From: Pomphorhynchus laevis
Lineage: Eukaryota; Acanthocephala; Palaeacanthocephala; Echinorhynchida; Pomphorhynchidae
Assembly: GCA_012934845.2 (NCBI GenBank)
Contig: WNNJ02003751.1
Span: 124,001 to 188,000 of the forward strand
Length of the DNA: 64,000 nucleotides
Reading direction: 5' to 3'
In this document: piece by piece, positions 1-12,500 of the stretch
Position numbering within the stretch: the stretch's first letter is position 1
Layout: each line of letters begins with the position of its first letter
Program-made: the position numbers and the translations under genes
The notes under the pieces: generated by a model
What the model was told of the DNA's origin: nothing
The model's database searches: none
Seen by the model: the letters and a program-made list of their open reading frames with translations, nothing else

Positions 1-170
1 TTAATGAAATAGTAGTTTTAATGTTTGAAAACAATTATAAAAATTATTTTTAAGATGCAAATATTTTTACTGTAAAATGTAGACATATCAAATATAGCCT
101 ATATAGAAAGAAATCCAATATCATTGGATTGAGAAGAAGGTCATCAAAAAACTGCTAAATTCATCTACAT

Positions 171-290
171 GACATAGCAGCTTCCAAATATATAATATTT
201 CAATGACATAGCAGCTTCCAAATGAAGCTGCCAATTCCAATGACATAGCAGCTTCCAAATGAAGCTGCCAATTCCAAATATTATATATTT
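171..290. repeat. Short tandem repeat, about 36-base unit, three copies
   Basis: The phrase 'atgacatagcagcttccaaat' minus its last base recurs three times; the last two copies also share 'gaagctgccaattcc'. The wording 'catagcag' is the same as in the tails of the Penelope-type repeats elsewhere in the window, so this is probably an expanded piece of such a tail. Confidence 0.7.
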
Positions 291-369
291 GGAATTATTA
301 TATTTATTTATTATTATAGTATTATCATATTTATTTTATCATATTTTATATATTTCCTTTTTGTATTTT

Positions 370-640
370 TTTACAAAAATTGTTCTCATAACAGATTAAA
401 TTTATTTTTAATATTATTGTGTTGATTTATATATTTTACTATTTTCTGCTTGATGTTATTTTTATAGTAACCTAGTTTAAAATATGTATCTATTAAATTA
501 TTTAAATGATTTTGAAGAAAGCCAATATCATTACATATTGTTGCAATTCTTAAAATTTCATTATTTAATGTATTATATTTTATATTATATGGTATGCATG
601 AATGCTCATGCAAAAATATGTTTATTAAATATATGTTTTA
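370..640 (-). mobile_element. Penelope-type RT fragment (family B), 3' coding end
   Basis: On the minus strand 386-613 encodes about 75 residues almost identical to the C-terminal part of the RT at 61259-61846 (shared words include HEHSCI, NTLNNEILRIATICNDIGF and HNNIKNKF). It is a short piece of the same family, without the catalytic region. Several further pieces of the family occur at 14.6, 30.3, 33-34.7 and 61.2 kb, so it is a multicopy repeat of this genome. It is cut short at both ends. Confidence 0.75.
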
Positions 641-1862
641 AAATATCTTTTTATATCATAAAAAGATTTATATTTTATATTATAAATTATATATAATTTA
701 TATGTTATAAAATATATTTTATAATCAAATATAATTTATATAATTATAATTATATAATAATTATAGTTATAGTTATAATTATAGTTATTAATTATAGTTA
801 TAGTTAATATTATAGTTAATACTATAACTATTTCCAATAGTTATAGTATTTTATACAAGTATAATTTATAATTAAATATAATTTTATATTATAAAATTTG
901 TTTATATTATATTTTTATAATCTTATCTGGGTCTCATCAGCTGCTGACCCAGACCTACATTTTACGTTTTGATCCTTATTATCTGCTAAATCCGTACACC
1001 GTACACTGGTGTACGGTGTATGGATCCTTTTTTAAATTGAAAATCCTTTTTTTAAATTGAAAGAGACAAAATACAGTTAAAACACAATTTATTACTACAA
1101 CTATACAATATTTCGCTGATCACCACGAGCATCACCAAGTAAACAGAATACAAAATACTAAATAATTACAATTAATCTAGTACAGGAAACGAAAACATTT
1201 AATGAACATTTGCGACAAATGTAGCAAAGTAAATATAAAAGTAGAAATTTAAAGAAATTAAGAATAAACTAAATAAATTTTAGATTATACATCAAATTGC
1301 ACAACAGAATTTCATATTTTTGTTGTTGTCTTTGAATTATATATCAAAATTATACAATTTTGGTAAACTGCTTCTCTTATCAAATGACATTTTTTAAATA
1401 TCATCATCGAAAATCATCGAAATTAGTCTTATGGTCATTTACAATAACACGATTGAGGTCAGCTGATGATAAATCTTAAGGCTTTATATCCTTACGGTTT
1501 TGTTATAAGCACTGTTCAAAATTAAAATTCTATTTATATTTGTAGAATATGAATGTTTTCATAAATGTTTAAAGCCTTGCGAATTTTACAGGAAAATACT
1601 TATGGTCATTTACAATAACACGATTAAAATTAGCTTGACCGTTATATATATTTTCACAATATCTGTAACGTATTTCGTATGGCAGCCCCACTGTTTTCCC
1701 GATTTTTCTTTAAGGATAGCTTAAGGATGCGGAAAACTACTCTAATACAGTGTCAAATGTAGTCCATATTATTCGGTCTAAGTATACGAGATGGAACTGA
1801 CATTTCAGTAGAAATCTGCTTATCAAATGATATCGTTCTGTTCCGGTTTTGATACTCAAATG
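641..1862. other. AT-rich non-coding stretch
   Basis: From 650 to 930 the sequence is nearly pure A/T with repeated 'ttatagtta' words. At 925-960 there is a phrase ('gctgctgacccagacctaca') shared with the repeat near 19 kb. The rest shows no open frame or splice-bounded LRR exon that I can support. Confidence 0.5.
992..1023. repeat. Short inverted repeat (hairpin)
   Basis: Two 15-base arms (ccgtacaccgtacac and gtgtacggtgtatgg) pair with one mismatch around a 2-base spacer. It is GC-richer than its surroundings. The function is unknown; it may be the end of a small transposon. Confidence 0.6.
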
Positions 1863-3042
1863 TTTTTATACGATTATTATTTAAGATATAAGTAATTTTT
1901 GGAAGACATTCATCTTGATATACTTTGTAATTCTAATTTTGGCTCCGTTATGTTGATGTTGTATAGCATATATTTAATAAATAAATCTTCTTTAAATATT
2001 GTGTTCGACTGAGCTACAAATTAAGTTTGTTTTACTCAATTATACAATAGACAGTATCTTACCATCTAACAATTTTCCGTTTAAATCAACATCCTTCTAT
2101 ACCATTTTTATCTGTAGAAATTTCTGTGCTAAAATAAGGCTTATCTATAATACAGGAAATCTTATACACCGCAATATGTCGTAAATTAAAACTCTTTGCT
2201 CATAAATTTGAAAATCACCAGAGCACGTTCACTTTTTGGCAGACCTAATAAGTTGTTCATAAAAACCGAGTTTCAATTCATTTACAGTAATTGACTGGAA
2301 ATGTTTTTAATTCACTTGATATGTAACGAAGATTATCGTAGGATAAAACAAGCTATTCTGAACTTATAAATCAAACTTTGACATTCTGCAATATTTTAGG
2401 CTAAAAAATAAACCGTTTTTCTACTTGTTCTAGTATTTTGCTATTATAAATATTTTTATACGATTATTATTTAAGATATAAGTAATTTTTGGAAGACATT
2501 CATCTTGATATACTTTGTAATTCTAATTTTGGCTCCGTTATGTTGATGTTGTATAGCATATATTTAATAAATAAATCTTCTTTAAATATTGTGTTCGACT
2601 GAGCTACAAATTAAGTTTGTTTTACTCAATTATACAATAGACAGTATCTTACCATCTAACAATTTTCCGTTTAAATCAACATCCTTCTATACCATTTTTA
2701 TCTGTAGAAATTTCTGTGCTAAAATAAGGCTTATCTATAATACAGGAAATCTTATACACCGCAATATGTCGTAAATTAAAACTCTTTGCTCATAAATTTG
2801 AAAATCACCAGAGCACGTTCACTTTTTGGCAGACCTAATAAGTTGTTCATAAAAACCGAGTTTCAATTCATTTACAGTAATTGACTGGAAATGTTTTTAA
2901 TTCACTTGATATGTAACGAAGATTATCGTAGGATAAAACAAGCTATTCTGAACTTATAAATCAAACTTTGACATTCTGCAATATTTTAGGCTAAAAAATA
3001 AACCGTTTTTCTACTTGTTCTAGTATTTTGCTATTATAAATA
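1863..3042. repeat. 590-base direct tandem duplication, two apparently identical copies
   Basis: The sequence from about 1863 to 2452 is repeated from about 2453 to 3042 with a constant offset of 590. Every stretch I compared matched exactly, including a 61-codon incidental open frame at 1999 and 2589. No recognisable gene lies in the unit. Either the duplication is very recent or it is an assembly artefact. Confidence 0.9.
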
Positions 3043-3512
3043 TTTTTTTAGTATTTCAATTCAATTGACTAGTTATTTGCTATTATAAATATTGGTTCAG
3101 TATTTCAATTATAAAAACAATCAACATTATCGATTGATAATTCTAAAATATTAAGTATAAAAATTGTGAATATAATTAGAATGTAGAATAGTTTTTCATA
3201 ACATTCAAATTTGAATTAAAATCAGCTTCATAGTGTATATTAAACTCATCTGTAGAATTTCGCTGAACGCATATTTTGTGCTTTTGACTGAATAGTAAAC
3301 CGTTTCAAATATTGTATGATTTATTATGATAAACATTTATACTATAATATTTTTAAATAATAAAATCGTCTAATTACATTTTAAATTTAGGAATCTTTAT
3401 AATTCAAATCTGAGTATAATGGGATATGATATTTACCTTATGTTTAAACTCAGAGAATTGTATGAAAATATATAAAAACAGCCTTGAATCAAATGAAAGT
3501 ATATGCTTTTAG

Positions 3513-6500
3513 ATCATTGATTAATGTTTCTGGGATTGATAGCGTAATTGAAAGAATGTCTTGCTTTAAAAGTCTATCAAGGCTGTATGTCCTCAGAGGA
3601 CAAAAAATTTTAATAATTTATTTTAATGTTTCAGGGACTTGTCTTTTAATAGAATTAAAGAATTTACCAAACTGTACGACATTCTTTTAAGTACAAAACT
3701 GCAAACTTTGTAAGTTATACAGCGAATGTTTACAATGCAAATATATAATTGTGTAGGAACCTGTCCTTCAATGACATTGAATATCTTAAATATGTGAACG
3801 AAAATACGTCGATAATATTGTCTAACTCAATATTAGAAGTTTTGTAAGTATATGCAATGAAATATGAAATACTATCATTGCTAGTTTCTTCAATATGAGC
3901 TTTTAATCTTTATTAAAGTTATTTTGATTAAATATTATACATATATTATGTAATGCTTCCTCAAATTGTTGTTACACTGATCACGATTTTCAACAGGGAC
4001 CTTTCGAATAACAAACTAACTCGGCTTGCAATACAATGGGTGTTAACCGCATCGCTTCGTGTTCTGTAAGTATTTCTTGTAAACTCTTTAATTTTTGCTG
4101 ACAACAATACCTTTGTACAGTAACTGTTCATATAATCAAATTCGTAATGTATATTTTAATGAAGCTTTTTTGCATGGGAATGGGCGCCAATTGTCTACAT
4201 TGTAAGTGCTATCTTAAATTCAAAAAAATTAATTCGTTTGGTATGTCAAACAGAAATCTCGCGAATAATCAACATTTGACTTTCATGGAAAACATATTTG
4301 ACTATCTTACAGTTCTTACCGAAACGTAAGTTATAATAACATCAGGTAATATAAAAATAATTTAAATTATTTATAATCACAGTAAAGTTTAAGTTTGTTA
4401 CATTTTGGCAAATAGATAAAATAGATTTTCTGTATTTTTTAATTTCTATATAATAAAAGTTTTACGTTGAAAGTGTTATATTCTGTTCAAAAAACAGTAC
4501 TTTGTGAAAATTATCATGATTGAAACTTATTTTCTAATTAAAATCGTCGCAAAATGAAATCATATTTTTTCTGATATTAAAAGGTCATTAAAAAACAAAT
4601 GTTTTTGTGTCTAGAGCTAAATTTTACTCTCTATACGTGGAAAAGCAAAAGTTAATTTTTCTAATTAAACTTTTATTATTAAAATGCTATAAACCTGCTT
4701 TTAAACTTATTTGACTTTTTTGGAGGTTTTAATAATAAAAATATAAAGGATAAACGTTTAAATTTAAATAATTTAACTTTTTAAAGCATTGATCTTTTAA
4801 TTTTAAATAGCTGACCATATAGTCAAATTTTCATTATCAGAAATAATGATTAATGTTGATTTTATGGTTAACAAAAAAGAATATTCTATTATCGAACCAA
4901 ATGTTTGATAATATTAAGGAACCGTATTTTCAAATGTAAACTAATAGTTTTGCGTTATATATATTCTGTATATTTTGAAATATATACTATATCTTGTATT
5001 CTTTATGAAATCAAGTGGAAGTAGATTGCAGTTATAAATAAAAAATGATTATATGACAATTAATAAACCAAAATTTATTCAAACAAAAGTTCAAGTATGC
5101 AATTTACGAGCATTTTGATATTGATTTGTTATAATCGATTTTTCATATTGTTTTTCGTTAGTAGAAATAATACTTTCGATCCACTTTGAAATTTTTATCA
5201 TTTTGTTAAGTTCAATTAAAATTCAAAATACTGCACTCAAAAGAAAAGTGACATCTTACAGTTTTTTCAAATACATTCTATATTTTGTCAAAACATCATG
5301 AATCAGTAATCAATGCATCTTTGAATATCAACGTGGTTTTTAAATTGCAAATATAAAATCTAAAAAGTCACATTGAATATTTTTTTATTTTATTTATAAT
5401 GTGTAGATGGTAATACATTAGTTTCTCTTTTTCCAAATTTAGTGATCTCAGCGAAACTAACCTAGCAAGTTATAGTCTCCTTGAAAATGTTGCTAACCTT
5501 TGCAAGATGTGAGGTTCATTAATTAGATTTAAATAATCGTAAATTTACCAAAATCGACCGCTTCCGAAAATAAAACCATTTGTAGTATTTTGTATTTTTA
5601 GCCTATGATCATTTAGAAACAAAATAAGATATTTACATCAAAATATTATACTAATGCCATACAAATTTTTTATACATATTCAGGAGTAATAAAGAAGCAA
5701 AAATGTTCTTTACCAATGTAAACTTTACATTGTTTTTAATGACTGATGTTACTACCATAAAGGCAAAGATCAGTTATTACTTCAGATGATCTTAATATTC
5801 ATTCAAAGACTTGGTCTAATTTAATAATCAGTTCATAAAAATTCAGAATTATTAAAAATATTAACTCATGTTTATTTGATTATTTGAAATATTGAGACAT
5901 TAACATTTTAAAATTTTTGCATAGTACAAATTATAATGATTCAAATTAAACAAATATCAATCTACAAATTAAATTGATATTAACAACAAAAGAGCATATT
6001 TTTGAAAACATATAATTATTATTTTTATTCTAGATTTTTACTGCAATTAAGAAACAAAAATATTTTCTTACAAATAAATAATGTAAGTCCTACATTATAT
6101 ATAACAAATTATCGTATAAATTATGCAGATTCCATTGAAAGAACTGTTTTATCAAAATTATCTGAATTGCAATGGTAGAATAATTAAATTAACGATTATT
6201 TAGTTGAAAAGTTACTTATTTCAGTTCCTATGATTCAAAAATGGGATTAAGAGAACATACATTATATTATATTACTTAATAAGGTCGAGAATATTTCTTA
6301 ATTGATTGCTTATATTGATCTTATATTGCTCTTACAATTGCTTATATTACTGAAAGAAGTAACTTATGTGTTGGAATATGTATTTTGCCTCGCTGCTATG
6401 TTGGGTCAAGGAATATGGGTCAAAACATGATAACATAGCAGTTCACAATGATGACTTTTAATAATTCTTATGATACAACGTCTGTTGTATCATAATAACT

Positions 6501-9500
6501 AAATGACGTTTAGTAAACGTTTAGTTGACTTTTATTTTAAATTTCAATTTTAAATTTTAACTTGATATAAATATTCAAAATCCATAAGCTAGACTGTCCC
6601 TTACGTCCTATTGTGTCAATGAAATGTGCATTTAACTATGGTGTAGGTAAGTTCTTGTCAAGTTTGCTAAAACCTATTGTGATGTCAATTCCTACGAAAG
6701 TGCTAAATACTACTGATTTTGTTAACAAATTGAGAGCACTAGACTTAAATCAGATAACGTATGTAATTTTCACACTAGATGTGAAATCACTATTTACTAA
6801 TGTGTCAGTAGATGATGCTGTCGACTTTGCAATATCAAAACTCGGATCCCCTTGGACAGATAGTGAACATTTGGTTAAATGTAGGAGATTATTCCAGTTA
6901 GCATGCACAACGAACTTTTCCTTTGATAGCATTATATATAAACAACTTTTTGGTGTAGCTATGGGATCACCAATCGGCCCCGCCTTGGCTGACCTGTACA
7001 TGCAAAATTTGAGAAAGAGGCTATAAGCTGTTGTGATATACGACCTATCGCATTTTATCGTTACATCGATGATATATTTGTTATTTGGCCAGAAAGTCGT
7101 GATAAAGCAGATGATTTTGTTAGAATTTTCAATTCATTGAATCCTCGAATAGAAGTGACAATTACCTGGCCTTCTAATGAGTTTTTACCATTCCTAGATT
7201 GCGAAGTTTTGACCACTGATGTCTCCGTCACTAAAGTATTCAGAAAAGCTACAGAAACTAGCTTGTATATTCTTTGGGACAGCAGTCATTCGGCATCAAC
7301 AAAACTAGGTGTGTTTCGTGGCTTCTGTTTAAGAGCGTATCGAATTTGTAACAAAGAAATTTATCTAAACGCCGAATTAAGCAAAGTTTTGAGAATATTT
7401 ACATCTCTAGGCTACCCGATAGATATCTTACATAGAATAATTAAGAAAACAAAAGAACGCATTCACACTTCCGCGCAATCCAACTTAATTGGTCCTCAAA
7501 AATTGAAACACTGCTTCTATATTCCCGCAATGGGTAGTTTAAGTGAGGATATTCTTAATAAAATAAAGAGATTCGTTTTCCAGTCAGGATTACCATTAAA
7601 AATGTTTTATGGTACCCGATGTACATATCATCTTGATGCACTAGTCACCAAACCAAGAAGGACTTATTTTGATAAGATGGGTGTAGTGTACAAGGTTGGG
7701 TGTAGGGATTGTCTAAGCATATACATTGGACAAACTGGACGTACTCTAAAAACTAGATTAAAAGAACATAAGAAGGCACTCACAACATCAGCGTAGTCGG
7801 CATTAGCAGACCATGCTCATAAAACTGGGCATGACATCGACTTTGACAATGTGTCAGTTTTGATTTCCGAGCCTAACTTAAAACACCGATTAGTTATGGA
7901 GGCTGTCGCTATAAAGATCCTCGAACCAAATTTGAATGTCCAAAATGATTTTGTTTTTCATACATTGTAACTTAACTTGTTTTATTGTTTCAGATACTTC
8001 TTGATAATGTCCGCGGTTAGCGAACGAAATATCGAAGAAATATTTAATTTCTTTTTTCTGGGAATGGCATTTAGATACAAAAATGATATAAATATAAATT
8101 GTATAAAATCTTACATATAATTTTTAATTATTTATCTTTATTTTTGATTTATATATAAAATACGTATACTCAGTTATCTGATAAGTAACATGATTTAATG
8201 AAAGTAATAATTAACAATAAAATATTAGAAAAATTTATTAATTCAGTAATTGATAAGTTCAATTTTCGTAGTATATCTTATTAACATTTTAAAGTTAAGC
8301 AACTATCATGAATGCTCAATTAAAGTTAAATGTTTTACTGAAAGTAATAACTAAATATTTAAATGCAATAAATATTTATTAAAAGTTAAAAATTTATTAA
8401 ATGATTGCGTCTATTTCTTTATATTTCTCATTTAGATATCTGAATCGCAATTCATTGCGTGAATATGTCCGGTTCACATGCAAATACTATTTTGGATACG
8501 AAATGTTAGTAATCATTCTTTAACAGCGAATTACATATTTACAAATTTACACTCATTTACAATTAATGAGAAATTTAACTGGCAACTTTTGATGAAAATT
8601 AAAGATAAAACAATGATAAAACATTATAATTTGTCAAGACTTAACTGGATGTTGGGAGTGGTCTTGGAATTAATGCATCGTGATTCTACTTAAACAAAAT
8701 ATTAACTTTCGACTAACCCGAGGCGATTTCAAAAGTTTCGGGATTTACTTTTCTCCACTTGTGCTGACATCATTTGTGTGTTCTTTTAACAATCCGTCAT
8801 GTCTGAAGCATCATCTCACTTAGAAGGCCAACTATTGGAAAGCTCAAACGTGGCATATTTATCTCTACTAGCTCATTTTGACATGAAGAACAATTAGGTT
8901 TACTCTGTGATTCTCACCAATATCAGATTAAAGCCTAATTAAAGCCCTAGGACTAAAATCTCATGATAATATTCAAGAAATAAAAAAATTCGCAGATCTT
9001 AAGTGAAAAATATAAAGCTTGGCTTTACCACGACAGAGCAATACAAATAACACATTAATGTATTTGCTAAACAGATCGTATTTTGATATATTTTTTCACT
9101 CTAGAAATATACTTATATAGTTGAACTTATTTATTTATCAGGCAGTAACTTGTCAAGAATCCGAATCGATAATTATTTTTGGCTAATTAAATTGAATTAC
9201 CAATAATGTAGACTAGTCGAGTAATCGTCAATCAACATTAAAAGGACCGAAACGTGAAATGTTGGTATTGATACAGTAGCTGATGATATCCATTAATACT
9301 AAAATATAGCGTGATGCTGTGGGCTTATAGATAAGATTAAAGCAGCGTGCAGAATAAAAAGTCATTAAAATGAATAAATAGTCGAACCCTTTTTATATCA
9401 GGCAGTAACTTATAAATAATACGGATTGATGATATTTGTGGCTCAGCGACAATTACACTTTAATTCGACTCAAGATGATTATTTTTATTAACGTCTATTG

Positions 9501-12500
9501 AAAGTTTATTATAAATCGAAACAATAGACATTTAAGTTATCAGATCGATAAGCTAACAACACAACATCATCTACAATAAAAACCAATAAGGTATTCTAAT
9601 AGTATCTTGTAAAGAACGGCGGTTAACAGTGGTTCCAGTTTGGATATTTTGCGATTAGGACTAAGAACATAAGTGTAGATAACATTCTGGAATCCCCTCA
9701 CTCATAATAAACAACATATAATTTGTGCATAGAGCACGTACACAATTCGTACTTTTTTCTTAAAGAGCTGCTACTGATATAAGAAGACATTATGTCACTA
9801 ATTTCACAAGTACCTCCCAATCATTCTTTCAAGAAGGAATATGATAGGTCGTTTTTTCTAGATAAATACAAATCACAACTGAAATGCTTGGATAAACTCC
9901 TTTTATTTGTTCTCGAATTGTCAAGAGAGAGAGCTAATGCGTTGTCAATAGTACAGATCCATTATATAAAAGAAATTCGCCGGGATTCTTCGAATCCTAG
10001 TGAATTACCTAATGGAAAGTCTAAGAAAGGTATATTCTTTGCAATTCAAACTCTCCGAAAGCTATAGTTATAAATTGCTAACACCAGTGACACACTGATA
10101 ACTTTGCTTTGTCAAATTTTTGGTAAAAAATGCATTTTTTTTTCTGAACGAAATTTTATTCATTAAATTTAAATTGATTCCAAATTTTATTAATCGGATA
10201 CAATACATTCGTTGACTACATTAATTGCCCTATCACGTCGAATTTGTTAGAAAAAGAAATTGCTCCGTGTTAAGAGCAAATTATCATGTTGTGTCTTGTC
10301 AATAATGTCATTGATCATTGAATAATTGATTATTGAATACTTTAAAGTGTATTTGGTGATACCAAATACATTTTTAGTAGAAATCTCAATCCTTGGCAAT
10401 TTGTTTTTTCGTTATATTATTATAGTTTATTCACTATTGTTTTTAAGTATAAGTTAATATAAAAATTCTCTTCAAGGCTACAATACTTTACTTTCAATAG
10501 ATATCTATCAGGAAATCACATCCAAAAAGCAAACACAGTTAGAATGTTTTACGCCACTAGAGTTCTGTTAGTATTTTATGGTGGTTTGATATAATACTTA
10601 CTCACGTGCGTAGGGATATATCCTACAATTTACTGGAAGATCTCTTTGGTTCCGATTGCAACGATATAAGTGAGACGAAAATACTGTGCGTACATTAATT
10701 TGATTGACAACATAATACTTTCAGTTGATTTCAATTGATTTTAAGGGGCTTTTTAGAATGGCATAATTCGAGTATGATGTTTATCAACAGAATTGTATTT
10801 TATGACTCATACATTTTTACAAATTATGAAAAATAATACTTTCAATTGATACTATCAATCATTACATTTTTGTTAAATGTTTCTAACATTTGTCTAGAGA
10901 TTAAAGTTTTAGAAAGATTTGTGTTGCACTTGAACAACACATCAAATATGCGGTCAATATAGCTGTATATTAACTTTATTTAGAAATGCTTCTTCAAATA
11001 TGATTGATAATATCGATAAAAGTTTTCCAGAGATAATTTTATTGACAACATAATAATTTCAATTGATTTTGCTAAAAGAGTTTATCGTTAAAGCGCTTTT
11101 TAGAATGACATAATTAAAGTACGCTTTTTATCAATAGAATCATATTTTATGACTTACATTTTTACAAATTATGTTATATTTATGTCGTATTTATTAAATA
11201 TTCTGAATATATTTAATAATTTTTCTATAAAACTATAACCAATGGTTATAAACCATCTAAATGGTTTGCAGTCAAAATACACTGCATTTTTACATTATTA
11301 ATTAAGTTTACGAAATTTCATATATGGAAATTCATATATGAAGATTCATATACAAAAATTAATACACAAGAAATATCAAATATAGAAATATCATATACGG
11401 CATTTCATACATGGAGAAATGTGATAAATGAAAAATCATATATGAAAAACTATTTTATATTTCTTCAATGTAAAACGTTTTATAATTCTTGACGCCATTT
11501 AAGCGTTAACCTGGTTATGTCAAAGTCTAGATTAATGCATAAACATCACTCAGCAACACAAACAGAATACATGCTTATCGGATTAAGGCTTCCCCAACCA
11601 TAGTAAGTTATTATCCATGCACTGCGACCACCATATTTTTTATTCTATCCTCTGCAAGACAGTATCTAAACATTTTATCAACCAATCGTCTTTTATATGT
11701 TTATATTATTTAATTAATATTTTATCAAATTTGTTATCATGCCACTTACTTTTGTTAAAAGTAACCAAGGCAAAGATCATCATATTCACGAAAGATTCAG
11801 GTATATTTTGCAAAAGCCAGGAGAAAATTTTAATAATTGATTATGTATGGATCCTCTAAAGTTTAAGTGCAAAGGTTTAGTTTACTCAAACGGAAGTTAA
11901 GTTGTTTTTATAATGAAAATCATTATAACATTAAAATCATTATAAACTTTAACATTCATCTTGCTCATCCAGCTAACTCTGACTCTATCAATCTAACTAA
12001 TCTTTTTTCTGATTTTAACCATAAATTACTTTCAACAATCCCCACTCGTATTTTCGGCGGTTTTGCTGTTCCCAACAGCTTCATTGCTGTTATCAATTGC
12101 TTCAATGACTATACCTCCTTGTCAATTACCGATACGGAGTGTCCGATCATTTTCTTGTCATTCTTAGTCGTCCCTATCCCCATCCACCTTCTCCACCTTC
12201 GACATTAGCTACTCCAATTCGAACTTGGAAACTTCTCGATACCCCTATTTTCTGTTCTGCCTTACTCAATTATTCACACTTTCCGCTTCCACTTAACTAT
12301 CTTTATCCCGATGATCTCTGCATTCTTTTTGATTCTGAACTTACGTCGATCCTCAATCACTTTCTACCCATTCGATATTGACGTTTTAAGCGGTTCCGCT
12401 ATGCTCTCTAATTCGATTCCGACTGTTGTCTTTCTAAGCGTCAACTCCGTCACTCTTTTCGTGTGTTTAATCGTTTTCTTAGACGTTCTCCAAACTCACT

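Noticed and set aside
1999-2774. Two identical 61-codon genes
   Set aside because: The identity is explained by the 590-base DNA duplication; composition and length fit chance.
4147-4329. Another LRR exon inside the open frame here
   Set aside because: The candidate splice borders give lengths not divisible by three and no repeat consensus.
9792-10067. A complete small host gene
   Set aside because: No homology recognised, no counterpart seen in gene B's intron, and no promoter or splice support. Kept only as a low-confidence open frame.
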